DNA of 64,000 nucleotides from Denitromonas halophila (GTDB lineage Bacteria; Pseudomonadota; Gammaproteobacteria; Burkholderiales; Rhodocyclaceae): assembly GCF_007625155.1 (NCBI RefSeq), contig NZ_VMNK01000001.1, forward strand, positions 105,213 to 169,212, in the 5' to 3' direction. How positions within the stretch are numbered: position 1 is the first letter of the stretch; each line of letters opens with the position of its first letter. The notes below the pieces were generated by a model. That model was given only the letters and a program-made list of their open reading frames with translations. It had not been told where the DNA came from and made no database searches. Below are positions 37,037 through 46,532 of this stretch, piece after piece. A program made the translations under genes and the position numbers.

Positions 37037-37063
37037 ATACGGCGAACGTACAGGATGGATAGC

Positions 37064-37429
37064 GTGAGCAAGAACATACTCGCCATTGATGATTCGGCCT
37101 CGATCCGGCAGATGGTGAATTTCACCTTGAAAAGCGCCGGCTATCACGTGGTGGACGCGGTCGATGGGCGCGACGGTCTCGAGCGGGCAAAAAGCCAGCA
37201 GTTCGACCTTGTGCTGACGGACCAGAACATGCCGCGCATGGATGGTCTGGCATTGATTCGCGCCTTGCGCGAGATGCCCGCCTATCAGCGCACCCCGATT
37301 CTCATGCTGACTACCGAGTCCTCCGATGAAATGAAGTTGCAAGGCCGTGCGGCCGGTGCCACCGGCTGGATGGTGAAGCCTTTCGATCCGCTCAAGCTGA
37401 TCGAAGTGGTGCGCAAGGTCATCGGTTAA
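37064..37429 (+). CDS. cheY: CheY-type single-domain response regulator (first copy)
   Basis: This is a stand-alone receiver of 121 residues from GTG at 37064, giving MSKNILAIDDSASIRQMV; an ATG at 37055 is in frame but stands against the AGGA ribosome site. Acidic residues are at 9 and 10, the phospho-acceptor aspartate at 53 (LVLTDQNMPRMDG), the switch threonine in LMLTTES, and the lysine in MVKPFDP. It resembles the CheY proteins that travel with alternative CheA clusters rather than the motor-binding CheY. The gene sits 11 bases before cheA. Confidence 0.9.
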   Translation: MSKNILAIDDSASIRQMVNFTLKSAGYHVVDAVDGRDGLERAKSQQFDLVLTDQNMPRMDGLALIRALREMPAYQRTPILMLTTESSDEMKLQGRAAGATGWMVKPFDPLKLIEVVRKVIG

Positions 37430-37440
37430 GGGAGCCCATT

Positions 37441-39588
37441 GTGTCCATCGACATGAGCCAGTTCTATCAGGTGTTTTTTGACGAGGCCGCGGAGCATCTC
37501 GGCCAGATCGAAAACCTGCTGGTGTCGATCGACCTGCGCCACCCGGACGAGGAAGAGCTCAACGCCGTGTTTCGTGCCGCGCACTCGATCAAGGGTTCCG
37601 CCGCGACCTTCGGTTTCAGTGACATGGCGGACATCACGCATGTGATGGAGAGCCTGCTCGACGAGGTCCGCAAGGGCACCCGGGCGCTCAGTGCCGATAT
37701 GGTTGATGCCTGCCTGGCGGCGCGCGATATCCTCACGGCCCAACTCGCCGGTCATCGCGGTGAGGGCGGGGCCGACCCAGCGCACACGAGCGCCATCGTC
37801 ACGCGACTGGAGCAACTGCTCAAGGCCGGCAACTCGCCCGCACCGGTGGTCGAACCGTCGCCGGCCGCCGCGACACCCGCGCCCCCCGTTGCCGCGCCAC
37901 CCGCGCTATCCAGCGCCTTGACGGCCGGTGTGTTCGATGTGCGCTTTGTGCCGGAACCGCATGTGGCATCTCAGCCCGAATTGCTCGACAACATGCTCGA
38001 TGAGCTGGGTCGGCTGGGCGGCGTCGAGATCGTGTCGCGCCCCGCAGTGGATTCGGATGATCCGCAGTGGTGCTTGAAAATTACCTCGATGATGCCGGCC
38101 GATATGTTGCGTGATGTGCTCGACTTCATGGCCGAGCCGGGCTCCGTTGACATCTCGCCGGTCGGTGGCGAGCCGCCGGCAGGTGAGGAGACGGCGTATG
38201 GCTTTTTTGACCCCTTGCCCGATGTGCTGCCGCAGGCTGCGGCGGGGGGGGAGGAAGCGGCGCGTGTCGAATGTGTCGCCGTGGAAGACGAAGTTTACGG
38301 ATTTTTCACGGAGCCAAGTCCGGCGGTCGAGTCCCGGCCGGTCGAGGCAGAGGTTTCACCGGAGAGCGTCGCTGTGGCCGAGGCCGTCGTGCCGGCCAAA
38401 GGCGGCGGTGACACCTCGATTCGCGTCGGGGTCGAAAAGGTTGATCAGATGATCAATCTGGTCGGCGAGCTGGTGATTACTCAGGCCATGTTGGTGGCGT
38501 CGGCGCAGGGCATTGATCCGGTGCTTTACGAGCGGCTGCTGGCCGGCATTGATCAGTTGCAACGCAACACACGCGACCTGCAGGAAACCGTGATGTCGGT
38601 GCGCATGCTGCCGATTTCGATGGTGTTCTCACGCTTTCCGCGCGTGGTGCGCGATTTGTCGCGCAAGCTCGACAAACGGGTGGAGCTCAAGCTGCTGGGT
38701 GAGCACACCGAACTGGATAAAGGCTTGGTCGAACGCCTGGCCGATCCGCTGACGCATCTGGTGCGCAATAGCCTCGATCACGGTATTGAGACACCGGAAA
38801 AACGTCGCGCGGCGGGCAAGCCGGAGACCGGCATCATCACAGTGTCGGCCTCGCATCAGAGCGGTAATATCGTCATCGAGGTCGGCGACGACGGGGCCGG
38901 TCTGGACCGGGCGCGGATTCTCGCCAAGGCGCGTGAAAAGGGTTTGTCAGCCCCGGACAGCCTGAGCGATGCCGACGTCTGGATGCTGATCTTCGAAGCC
39001 GGTTTTTCCACTGCCGACGTGGTCACCGAAGTGTCGGGGCGGGGGGTGGGGATGGATGTTGTCCGCCGCAATATTTCCGCCATGGGTGGGCGGGTGGATG
39101 TGCAGTCGATCCTCAGTGTGGGCACACGCTTTACCGTGCGCCTGCCCCTCACGCTCGCCATTCTGGACGGGATGTCGGTGCGGGTCGGTGGTGAAACCTA
39201 CATTCTCCCGCTGGGTCATGTGGCGGAGTCCCTGCAGCCAACGGCCGACATGATCCACAGCATCTCAGGTGTGCCCCGCCTGATCCGCCTGCGTGGGCGC
39301 TACGTGCCGGTGATCGAGCTGCATCGCGAATTCGGTGTAGCCGATGGCTGCGCTGACTGGACCCGCGGGATCATGGTGGTCATCGACGTGGATGGCTCGC
39401 AGGCGGCATTGTTTGTCGATGAATTGCTCGGGCAGCATCAAGTGGTCATCAAGAGCCTTGAAGCCAACTTCCGGCGAATCAAGGGGTTTTCCGGCGCCAC
39501 CATCCTTGGCGACGGTCGTGTTGCGATGATTCTCGATCTCCCCGCGCTGGCCAGCCGTGCGCGGCGTCTTCAGTCTGTGGCTGCCTGA
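37441..39588 (+). CDS. cheA: Chemotaxis histidine kinase CheA (first copy)
   Basis: The 715-residue kinase has a P1 Hpt domain with phospho-acceptor histidine 48 (RAAHSIKGSAATFGF), a P2-like domain (about 162-240, VFDVRFVPEPH to DISPVGG), a linker with two YGFF motifs at 253 and 286, a P3 dimerisation helix pair, a P4 ATPase (DPLTHLVRNSLDHGIETPEKR, GDDGAGLD and GFSTADVVTEVSGRGVGMD) and a C-terminal CheW-like P5 domain. It phosphorylates CheY and CheB in response to receptors. The GTG at 37441 follows GGGAG by 6 bases. The P2-like domain and linker set it apart from the second CheA at 51690. Confidence 0.95.
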   Translation: MSIDMSQFYQVFFDEAAEHLGQIENLLVSIDLRHPDEEELNAVFRAAHSIKGSAATFGFSDMADITHVMESLLDEVRKGTRALSADMVDACLAARDILTAQLAGHRGEGGADPAHTSAIVTRLEQLLKAGNSPAPVVEPSPAAATPAPPVAAPPALSSALTAGVFDVRFVPEPHVASQPELLDNMLDELGRLGGVEIVSRPAVDSDDPQWCLKITSMMPADMLRDVLDFMAEPGSVDISPVGGEPPAGEETAYGFFDPLPDVLPQAAAGGEEAARVECVAVEDEVYGFFTEPSPAVESRPVEAEVSPESVAVAEAVVPAKGGGDTSIRVGVEKVDQMINLVGELVITQAMLVASAQGIDPVLYERLLAGIDQLQRNTRDLQETVMSVRMLPISMVFSRFPRVVRDLSRKLDKRVELKLLGEHTELDKGLVERLADPLTHLVRNSLDHGIETPEKRRAAGKPETGIITVSASHQSGNIVIEVGDDGAGLDRARILAKAREKGLSAPDSLSDADVWMLIFEAGFSTADVVTEVSGRGVGMDVVRRNISAMGGRVDVQSILSVGTRFTVRLPLTLAILDGMSVRVGGETYILPLGHVAESLQPTADMIHSISGVPRLIRLRGRYVPVIELHREFGVADGCADWTRGIMVVIDVDGSQAALFVDELLGQHQVVIKSLEANFRRIKGFSGATILGDGRVAMILDLPALASRARRLQSVAA

Positions 39589-39617
39589 TGCTGTCTCCTC
39601 TCAGGTAGCGTGATTTG

Positions 39618-39642
39618 CGGCCCGATATCGGGCCGTTCTTTT
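39618..39642 (+). terminator. Rho-independent terminator after the first cheA
   Basis: The palindrome CGGCCCGATATCGGGCCG at 39618-39635 is followed by TTCTTTTTT. It would separate cheY-cheA from cheW and later genes, or reduce read-through. Confidence 0.85.
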
Positions 39643-39706
39643 TTCCGCTCGGCGCCCGACCCTTCAGAAGCCCCGCCAACCTGCCGTTGTTCGGGGTGAG
39701 CATTTG

Positions 39707-39844
39707 AACCTAGAAACCGTAGTTGACCGCTTGTGCCCATGAACAAGGTATTGAACATGCAAACCTATTCGGCTTCGAGGCCGATCACCCGATGTGTGAT
39801 AGCGCTACGCGCCCGAGTGCGCGTCCAACTACGGTTTCTAGGTT
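39707..39844. repeat. 138-bp element bounded by a perfect 19-bp inverted repeat
   Basis: AACCTAGAAACCGTAGTTG at 39707-39725 is the exact reverse complement of 39826-39844. Inside, two smaller hairpins are seen: TCGGC / GCCGA at 39769-39784 and ACGCGC / GCGCGT at 39807-39824. It ends 14 bases before the cheW start. It could be a MITE-like insertion or a structured cheW leader. No clear target duplication flanks it and no open frame of interest lies within. Confidence 0.75.
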
Positions 39845-39858
39845 GAAAGGGTTTTGCA

Positions 39859-40362
39859 ATGCAATATGTCGCCACGACCCACCGCGATTCTGCGGAAGAC
39901 GACGGACTAGCCCAAGAGTTCCTGACCTTCATTCTGGGTGACGAGGAGTACGCCATCGACATCCTGAAAGTGCAGGAAATCCGAGGCTACGATCCGGTGA
40001 CGTCGATTGCCAATGCGCCGGCATTCATCAAGGGCGTGATCAATCTGCGGGGCACGATCGTGCCGATCGTCGATCTGCGCATCAAGTTTGGTGTGGGAAA
40101 GATCGAGTACACCGCGTTTACGGTGGTGATCATTCTCAACATCGGCCCACGTGTGGTCGGTGTGGTTGTGGATAGCGTGTCGGATGTGCTGACGCTGTTG
40201 CCGCGGGATATCCATCCGGCGTCGGACATTTCGGTCGGGATTGGTGCCGGTTTTCTCAAGGGCCTGGGCACCGCAGGGGATCGCATGCTGATCTTGCTCG
40301 ATATCGATTGCATGATGCGCTCGCCCGAGATGGCCTTGATCGACACCGACGATGTGGCGTGA
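39859..40362 (+). CDS. cheW: Chemotaxis coupling protein CheW
   Basis: CheW links chemoreceptors to CheA in the polar array. The 167-residue product has [62 protein letters not shown], which covers the two conserved beta-subdomain motifs (VxEI and NLRGxxxPVxDL), then [12 protein letters not shown] and [10 protein letters not shown]. The length is normal. It is the only stand-alone CheW in the window and is followed by a PAS-containing receptor gene. Confidence 0.95.
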   Translation: MQYVATTHRDSAEDDGLAQEFLTFILGDEEYAIDILKVQEIRGYDPVTSIANAPAFIKGVINLRGTIVPIVDLRIKFGVGKIEYTAFTVVIILNIGPRVVGVVVDSVSDVLTLLPRDIHPASDISVGIGAGFLKGLGTAGDRMLILLDIDCMMRSPEMALIDTDDVA

Positions 40363-40473
40363 TCGCAGGGTCGTCGCGCGGCGTTCAAGTCGCTCTGGCG
40401 CAGGCCGTAAATAGCTTCACAACAGAAACACGCCGATGGGCGACCAATGGTCGCGTATTGGAAGGACACAGCC

Positions 40474-43338
40474 ATGAAAACCAACCTGCCGGTAACGGAC
40501 CGTGAGATCGAGGTCGGCGACGAGCAAATGCTCGTCTCAATGACCGATCTCAAGGGGCGGATCACCTACGCGAGCCAGGATTTCTGCGATATCAGTGGCT
40601 ATACCCAGGCCGAACTGGTTGGCAAGTCTCACAACGTGATTCGTCATCCGGACATGCCGCCCGAGGCTTTCGAGGACTTGTGGCAGCATCTCAAGCAGGG
40701 GCGCGCCTGGTCGGGTTACGTCAAGAACCGGTGCAAGAATGGTGACTATTACTGGGTGCAGGCCAATATCGCGCCGGTTCGTCAAGGCGCCGACGTGGTG
40801 GGATACCTGTCGCTGCGTAGTCGAGCTGATCAGCAGGCGATTGCCAGGATCGGCGCTCAATACCAGATGTTTCGAGAGAACCGCGCCAAGCGGCTGACGA
40901 TCTGTGGCGGCCGCGTGGTGCCTGAGCGTATCGCGAAGTGGCGCAGTCGGTTTGGTGGCATCACCATTCGTCAGCGGCTCACGGCATTGTTGTTGACGGT
41001 GTTTGCGGTCATCGTATTTGGCACCGTGTTGGGCGTGGGCGGCATGCGCTCGGCTGAGAGCGGCATGGCCTCCATTTACAAGCTGCGTATGGTGCCGACG
41101 GCGCAACTGGTGGATATCAACGACCAGTTGGCCAATATTGGTGTGTTGATGCGCCTGGCGACAGCGCGCGATGGGTCGACGGATCAACGAGTCCCCTCGA
41201 ACGAGAGCATTGCTCAGATCGAAAAGGACATGCGTCTGATCGATGAGCAACTGAAGCTGCGTGGTACGGAGGTGTTGCCCGCGCGCGAGCGCGCGTTGGT
41301 TGATGAGTTTACCGATGCGCGCGATGCGCTGTTCAACGATGGTATTCGACCGGGCGTGGCCATGTTGCGCGAAGGGCGCCTTGATGCGTTCAATTCCCAC
41401 TATCTGACCACCTTCTTGCCGGTCTACGATCAGGCCAACAAACTCGTTGGTGAGTTGATCAAGGTTCATCAGAGTCTGGCCAAGGAGGATTATGCCGAGG
41501 TGCTGTCGCTCGCAAGCCAGTTGCAATGGGTGGGTATTGCTGGCGGGGCGCTGGCGCTGGCGTTGATTACGTTTCTCGGCCTGACGACACTGCGCGCTGT
41601 GAGGCAACCGCTCGACACTGCCAATGCGGCGCTTCGTAGAATCGCGGGCGGCGACTTTTCGTCGGCGCTGACGGTTCATCAGCGCGATGAGCTGGGCGAG
41701 GTGCTCAACAGCTTGCAATGCATGCAGGTCAAGCTGGGTTTTGATCTGAACGACGCGATCCGTGCCGGCGAGGCGTCGCGGCGCATCAAGATTGGTCTCG
41801 ACAACGTGGCGACCAATGTGATGATTGCTGACCGGGATCTGAACATCATCTATCTGAATCGGGCGATTGTTCAAATGTTTGCCGACGCCGAGAGTGATAT
41901 TCGCAAGGATTTGCCGAACTTCACCGCCAGCGAACTGGTGGGGCAGAACATCGACGTTTTCCATACGGATCCGGCATATCAGCGCAAGTTGCTTGAACGG
42001 CTCACCAAGACCCATCGCGCCACCATCCATATGGGCGGACGAACCTTCAACCTGACCGTCACGCCGGCGCTGGATGATGATGGCGATCGGTTGGGGACGG
42101 CCATCGAGTGGGTTGATCGCACGGTTGAAGTGGCCGTTGAGAACGAGTTGGCCGCGCTGGTCAAGGCGGCTGCGAATGGCGACCTGAGCCAGCGGGTGCC
42201 GGAGGAGGGCAAAAGCGGGTTCTTCCGTCAGCTGTCGGGCGACCTGAATGCCCTGATGGATACCATTCATGCCGGATTGAGCGATGTCGCCGATGTGCTT
42301 AACAGTGTCGCCAATGGCGATCTGACCCGCAGCATCACGGCCCAGTATGGCGGCACCTTTGGGCAGCTGAAGGAAGACACCAACGCGACAGTGGCGCGCT
42401 TGCGCGAGGTGGTGGGGCAGATCAAGGAAAGTGCCGAGATGGTCAACAGCACGGCCGAGGAGATCGCGGCGGGTAATGCCGATCTGTCGAGCCGGACCGA
42501 AGAGCAGGCCAGCACGCTGGAAGAGACCGCGAGCTCGATGGAAGAGCTGAACGCGACCGTCCAGCAGAACGCGGCGAGCGCGCGTCAGGCGAATGAGCTG
42601 GCCGTCGCGGCCAATACCGAAGCCGAGGCGGGCGGCGAAAAGATGACGCAAGTGGTGGCGATGATGCAGACCGTCCAGTGCTCGGCACGCAAGATCAGCG
42701 ACATCATCGGCGTGATCGACACCATCGCCTTCCAGACCAACATCCTGGCGCTCAACGCGGCAGTCGAGGCCGCACGGGCAGGCGAACAGGGCCGCGGATT
42801 TGCCGTGGTGGCCTCGGAGGTGCGGGGTCTGGCGCAGCGCAGCGCGCAGGCCGCCAAGGAGATCAAGTCGCTGATCGCCGATTCGGCCAGAACCATTGAA
42901 GACGGCTCGCAGCTGGTGAATGACACCGGTGAGACGATGACGACCGTGGTCGGGAACTTCAAACGGCTCACCGCACTGGTGACCGATATCGCCAATGCCA
43001 GCCGAGAGCAGAGCTCGGGTATCGAGCAAGTGACCGGGGCCGTCAGCCAGATGGATGAAGTGACTCAGCACAATGCGGCGCTGGTTGAGCAGGCGGCAGC
43101 CGCCGCGGCGAGCCTGGAGGATCAGGCGCGTGCCTTGGTGGACGTGGTTCAGCAGTTTCAGCTTGGCACTGAGGCCGTTGAGAATGCGCCCGCTTCGGTG
43201 ACAAAGGGCAGCTCCCGCAAGTCCAAGGTGGCGACCTTGCCCACGCGCAGCGCACGACGCACGCATGTGGCTGCGCCCTTGCCCAAGGTCAAGCGTGCGC
43301 GGGGCAGTGTGCTCGAAGACGAGTGGGAGGAGTTTTGA
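40474..43338 (+). CDS. PAS-domain methyl-accepting chemotaxis protein with C-terminal CheR-tether motif
   Basis: The 954-residue receptor starts at the ATG at 40474, which follows GGAAGGA. Domains in order are an Aer-like PAS (about 20-120, [32 protein letters not shown]), a membrane helix near 180, a periplasmic four-helix-type region of about 160 residues, a second helix near 355, HAMP, a second cytoplasmic PAS-like domain (about 440-555, [12 protein letters not shown]), a HAMP-like repeat pair, and the signalling hairpin with tip [32 protein letters not shown]. The final residues EWEEF fit the aromatic-x-x-aromatic pentapeptide that tethers CheR and CheB. It may sense redox state or energy through PAS cofactors plus a periplasmic signal. 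It lies directly before cheR. Confidence 0.93.
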   Translation: MKTNLPVTDREIEVGDEQMLVSMTDLKGRITYASQDFCDISGYTQAELVGKSHNVIRHPDMPPEAFEDLWQHLKQGRAWSGYVKNRCKNGDYYWVQANIAPVRQGADVVGYLSLRSRADQQAIARIGAQYQMFRENRAKRLTICGGRVVPERIAKWRSRFGGITIRQRLTALLLTVFAVIVFGTVLGVGGMRSAESGMASIYKLRMVPTAQLVDINDQLANIGVLMRLATARDGSTDQRVPSNESIAQIEKDMRLIDEQLKLRGTEVLPARERALVDEFTDARDALFNDGIRPGVAMLREGRLDAFNSHYLTTFLPVYDQANKLVGELIKVHQSLAKEDYAEVLSLASQLQWVGIAGGALALALITFLGLTTLRAVRQPLDTANAALRRIAGGDFSSALTVHQRDELGEVLNSLQCMQVKLGFDLNDAIRAGEASRRIKIGLDNVATNVMIADRDLNIIYLNRAIVQMFADAESDIRKDLPNFTASELVGQNIDVFHTDPAYQRKLLERLTKTHRATIHMGGRTFNLTVTPALDDDGDRLGTAIEWVDRTVEVAVENELAALVKAAANGDLSQRVPEEGKSGFFRQLSGDLNALMDTIHAGLSDVADVLNSVANGDLTRSITAQYGGTFGQLKEDTNATVARLREVVGQIKESAEMVNSTAEEIAAGNADLSSRTEEQASTLEETASSMEELNATVQQNAASARQANELAVAANTEAEAGGEKMTQVVAMMQTVQCSARKISDIIGVIDTIAFQTNILALNAAVEAARAGEQGRGFAVVASEVRGLAQRSAQAAKEIKSLIADSARTIEDGSQLVNDTGETMTTVVGNFKRLTALVTDIANASREQSSGIEQVTGAVSQMDEVTQHNAALVEQAAAAAASLEDQARALVDVVQQFQLGTEAVENAPASVTKGSSRKSKVATLPTRSARRTHVAAPLPKVKRARGSVLEDEWEEF

Positions 43339-43340
43339 GC

Positions 43341-44264
43341 ATGGCTGAAGAGTTCAAGCGGCCACTGACCGCCCAGACCGTGGGCGGCGCGGCAGGCCGA
43401 AACGCTGGGCTGTCGCCGGTCCAGGTGGCTTCACCGCTACGCGAGTTTCAATTCACGACTGCGGATTTCGACAAAATCCGGAAGCTGATTCATCAGCGCG
43501 CCGGCATTTCCTTGTCGAGCGCCAAGCAGGACATGGTGTACAGCCGCTTGTCGCGCCGCTTGCGGGCGTGCGGCGACAAAACCTTTGCCGACTATCTGGG
43601 GCGACTCGAGCGGGACAAGGCGGAGGCGGAAACCTTCATCAACTCCTTGACCACCAACCTCACGTCGTTTTTTCGTGAGGCGCACCATTTCGATATTCTG
43701 GCTGAATGCCTCAAGAAGATGGGTGACCGGCAGCCGATCAAGATCTGGTGCACTGCGGCGTCCACCGGCGAAGAGCCTTATACGCTGGCGATGACAGCCT
43801 GCGAGGCCTTCAACACACTGACGCCCCCGGTGCAGATTCTGGCCAGTGACATCGATACCAATGTGCTGGCCCATGGTCGGGCGGGAGTCTATCGCGCCGA
43901 CCGAATCGAGCGGATGGACCCGGCGCGGGTGCGGCGGTTTTTTCTCAAGGGCGTTGGCACTCAGACGGACCAGGTGCGGGTTCGCCCGGAGTTGCAGCGC
44001 TTGATCAATTTCAGGCAGGTGAATCTGCTGGATGCGCGTTACACGGTGTCGGGTCCGCTGGACTTCATCTTCTGCCGCAACGTGATGATCTATTTCGACA
44101 AGCCGACGCAATACGGCATATTGCAGCGCTTTTCGCCGCTACTGAAGCCTGAGGGCTTGTTGTTTGCCGGGCATTCCGAGAGCTTTCTTCATGCGGCAGA
44201 CCTGTTCCGGTCCCGTGGTCGAACGGTGTACGAGCGCAGCGATGCTCCCCGCAGCAAGCCCTGA
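43341..44264 (+). CDS. cheR: Chemoreceptor glutamate methyltransferase CheR
   Basis: CheR methylates receptor glutamates using S-adenosylmethionine for adaptation. The 307-residue product has the N-terminal helical domain (FDKIRKLIHQRAGISLSSAKQDMVYSRLSRRLR), then NLTSFFREAHHFDIL, then the SAM site IWCTAASTGEEPYTLAM and the later DFIFCRNVMIYFDKPTQ. The ATG at 43341 follows GGGAGGAG with good spacing and lies just after the MCP stop. The upstream receptor's C-terminal pentapeptide is a likely docking site. Confidence 0.95.
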   Translation: MAEEFKRPLTAQTVGGAAGRNAGLSPVQVASPLREFQFTTADFDKIRKLIHQRAGISLSSAKQDMVYSRLSRRLRACGDKTFADYLGRLERDKAEAETFINSLTTNLTSFFREAHHFDILAECLKKMGDRQPIKIWCTAASTGEEPYTLAMTACEAFNTLTPPVQILASDIDTNVLAHGRAGVYRADRIERMDPARVRRFFLKGVGTQTDQVRVRPELQRLINFRQVNLLDARYTVSGPLDFIFCRNVMIYFDKPTQYGILQRFSPLLKPEGLLFAGHSESFLHAADLFRSRGRTVYERSDAPRSKP

Positions 44265-44886
44265 AGTCTCAGAGCATCTGGCGACTCAGCGCTATTTTGA
44301 TCGGGCGTTTGATCGTGCGGCGGTGAAGGTGTTGCCGGGCGAGTATTACGTCAGCGCCACTGACGAGGTGATCGTCACCGTACTGGGCTCTTGTGTCGCG
44401 GCGTGTATTCGCGATGTGCGCCTTGGCGTGGGCGGCTTGAATCATTTCATGCTGCCCAGTGGTGGCGCCGGATCCCAGGTGTCGTCGGCCTCGGCGCGCT
44501 ACGGCGTGTTTGCCATGGAGGTGCTGGTCAATCACCTGTTCAAGCTCGGCGCACGTCGCGAGCATCTCGAAGCCAAGGTGTTTGGCGGGGGCAAAGTGGT
44601 GGCGTCCTTGTCGCGCAGCGAGGTGGGCGCGCGTAATGCCGCGTTTGTGCGGCACTATCTCGCCACCGAGGAGATTGCTTTGGTGGCCGAAGATCTGATG
44701 GACGATCACGCGCGCAAGGTGGTGTTTTTTCCGGCCACCGGGCGAGTGCTGGTGAAGCGGGTCGGCGGCGCGTCGCACAGCGCCGAACTCCAGCGTGAGC
44801 AGCGCTATCAGCGTCGCTTGCAGTCCGCGCCCATCGCTGGCGAGGTGGAGTTGTTTGATACCGATCTGACAGGGGCGCGACGATGA
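44242..44886 (+). CDS. cheD: Chemoreceptor glutamine deamidase CheD
   Basis: CheD deamidates receptor glutamines to glutamate so that they can be methylated. The 214-residue product contains [13 protein letters not shown] and [11 protein letters not shown], which give the catalytic triad Cys51, His68 and Thr46. [13 protein letters not shown] and [12 protein letters not shown] are further conserved segments. Its start at 44242 lies inside the end of cheR (23-base overlap), and its stop overlaps the cheB ATG (ATGA), so cheR-cheD-cheB are tightly coupled. Confidence 0.94.
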   Translation: MLPAASPEVSEHLATQRYFDRAFDRAAVKVLPGEYYVSATDEVIVTVLGSCVAACIRDVRLGVGGLNHFMLPSGGAGSQVSSASARYGVFAMEVLVNHLFKLGARREHLEAKVFGGGKVVASLSRSEVGARNAAFVRHYLATEEIALVAEDLMDDHARKVVFFPATGRVLVKRVGGASHSAELQREQRYQRRLQSAPIAGEVELFDTDLTGARR

Positions 44887-45956
44887 CCATCAAAGTGCTG
44901 ATCTGTGACGACTCGGCTGCAACGCGCCTGATGCTTCGTCGGGTGATTGACGCGCAACCGGACATGACTGTCGTCGGTGTGGCGGCCGACGCATTGATTG
45001 CGCGGGAGATGATCAAAACGCTCAATCCCGACGTGCTGACGCTGGATGTCGAAATGCCGCGTATGGATGGTCTGGAGTTTCTCGAGCGGCTGATGCGGCT
45101 GCGACCGATGCCGGTGGTGATGGTTTCGGCCTTTACCGGCAAGAATTCCGATACATCAATCATGGCGCTGGAGCTGGGCGCCGTCGAGGTGCTCGGCAAG
45201 CCTGATGCCCGAAGCCCCTCGGCGCTGGCGGCCTATTCTGACGAAATCTGCGACAAGATTCGCGCGGCCCAGGCAGCGCATGTGCGGCGCCATGTGCCGG
45301 AGCGTGCGACGCAGCCGATTGAGCATGCGGCGGGATCGCTCAGTGCGCGTACGGCTCAGGGGCGCATCGTCTGCATCGGCGCATCGACGGGCGGGACGGA
45401 GGCAATCCGCGAGGTATTGATCCGGCTGCCCAAGCATTGCCCGCCAGTGCTGATCGTGCAACACATGCCGGAGATGTTCACCGGGGCCTTCGCCAAACGC
45501 CTGGACAGCCTCAGTCAGATCCATGTCAAAGAGGCTGAAGATGGCGAACGCATTGAGCCCGGTTGCGCCTATCTGGCGCCCGGGCATTCACATCTGCTGC
45601 TCAAGCGGCGCGGACTGGCCTATCATTGCGAGCTTTCGCGCGCCGATCCGGTCAATCGGCATCGGCCCTCGGTGGATGTCTTGTTTCACTCGGCGGCGGA
45701 ACAGGCCGGCAAGGCCGCGCTGGGTGTTTTGCTGACCGGCATGGGCAAGGATGGCGCGCAGGGCTTGCTGGCCATGCATCGCGCCGGGGCATGGACCATT
45801 GGCCAGGACCAGGCCAGCTGTGTGGTTTATGGCATGCCGCGAGAGGCTGCGACGATTGGGGCGGTGTCGGAGGTGGCGCCGCTCACGGATGTGGCACAAC
45901 GCATCATGAGCCGGCTGACCGGTACTGCGCTTGCCACTGCGAAACAGGTCGGGTGA
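44883..45956 (+). CDS. cheB: Chemotaxis-specific methylesterase CheB
   Basis: The 357-residue protein has a receiver ([11 protein letters not shown], acceptor Asp55 in [11 protein letters not shown], and VLGKPD), a linker, and a methylesterase domain. The catalytic triad is Ser168 ([10 protein letters not shown]), His194 (VQHMPEMFT) and Asp290 ([11 protein letters not shown]). It removes methyl groups from receptors when phosphorylated by CheA and so provides negative feedback. A STAS gene follows after a short gap. Confidence 0.95.
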   Translation: MTIKVLICDDSAATRLMLRRVIDAQPDMTVVGVAADALIAREMIKTLNPDVLTLDVEMPRMDGLEFLERLMRLRPMPVVMVSAFTGKNSDTSIMALELGAVEVLGKPDARSPSALAAYSDEICDKIRAAQAAHVRRHVPERATQPIEHAAGSLSARTAQGRIVCIGASTGGTEAIREVLIRLPKHCPPVLIVQHMPEMFTGAFAKRLDSLSQIHVKEAEDGERIEPGCAYLAPGHSHLLLKRRGLAYHCELSRADPVNRHRPSVDVLFHSAAEQAGKAALGVLLTGMGKDGAQGLLAMHRAGAWTIGQDQASCVVYGMPREAATIGAVSEVAPLTDVAQRIMSRLTGTALATAKQVG

Positions 45957-45984
45957 GCTGGATAGAACAGGATAGGGGATCAAT

Positions 45985-46284
45985 ATGGACGTGACGGTTA
46001 ACCAGAGTGAGGCGGGCGCAGTGATCAAGCTCGTCGGGCGATTCGATTTCAACGCGCACCGTGAGTTTCGCGATAGCGTTGATCGCGCCCTCGGGCAAAA
46101 AGGCGACGTCAATGTCGATCTCGGCGAAGTGTCTTACCTCGACAGTTCCGCGCTGGGCATGCTGCTCATGCTGCGAGACAAGGTGAAGACCGACGGCCAT
46201 GTGGTGAAACTTGTCAATGCCCGCGGCAGTGTTCGTCAGGTGCTCGATATCGCCAATTTTGGCAAGCTGTTTGCCATCAGCTAG
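45985..46284 (+). CDS. STAS-domain protein (anti-sigma factor antagonist type)
   Basis: The 99-residue protein is a single STAS domain: GAVIKLVGRFDFNAHREFRDSV, then VNVDLGEVSYLDSSALGMLLMLRDKV, where the serine of DSSALG is the usual phosphorylation site, and a C-terminal VRQVLDIANFGKLFAIS. Such proteins act in partner-switch systems with a serine kinase and phosphatase. None is encoded in the window. Its place between cheB and a receptor gene, before a strong terminator, suggests a link to the chemosensory system. The family call is firm; the role here is an inference. Confidence 0.88.
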   Translation: MDVTVNQSEAGAVIKLVGRFDFNAHREFRDSVDRALGQKGDVNVDLGEVSYLDSSALGMLLMLRDKVKTDGHVVKLVNARGSVRQVLDIANFGKLFAIS

Positions 46285-46332
46285 GTAGCCGTCGCGCGTT
46301 CATTCGCGCAGGATTACCGCTAAAGACATAGA

Positions 46333-46371
46333 AAGCCGCTGCTGGCCCGATGGGGCCAGCAGCGGCTTTTG
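46333..46371 (+). terminator. Rho-independent terminator after the STAS gene
   Basis: A 14-bp perfect stem, GCCGCTGCTGGCCC at 46335-46348 with GGGCCAGCAGCGGC at 46353-46366, encloses GATG, is preceded by AAA and is followed by TTTTGTTC. It marks the end of the cheW to STAS transcript. In the rest of the gap (46372-46532) only a CCCGAT / ATCGGG hairpin at 46502-46517 near the next ribosome site is seen. Confidence 0.93.
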
Positions 46372-46532
46372 TTCTTCAATTCCTGTCATTGCGGGGCAAT
46401 CGTTCGTCGCCTCGCAAGAAAACGCCGCTAAAGATTGCGTCCCCCGACCCGTAATCCGCCTTACAGCAGCAAGGTACGGTTTGCATACAAACAGAAAGTA
46501 TCCCGATCAAAATCGGGCGGAGGAAAAGGATC

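Noticed and set aside
40537..43266. A very long open frame antisense to the PAS receptor gene, and similar ones antisense to the RND pump (4713-7373) and EAL gene (29909-32005)
   Set aside because: These arise from GC-rich codon bias on the other strand; the proteins are His/Arg/Gln-rich with no domains, while the sense strand gives clear families.
46430..46465. A possible FliA promoter (TAAAGATT then CCCGTAAT) before the MCP at 46533
   Set aside because: The -10 half matches only half of the consensus, so I did not list it.
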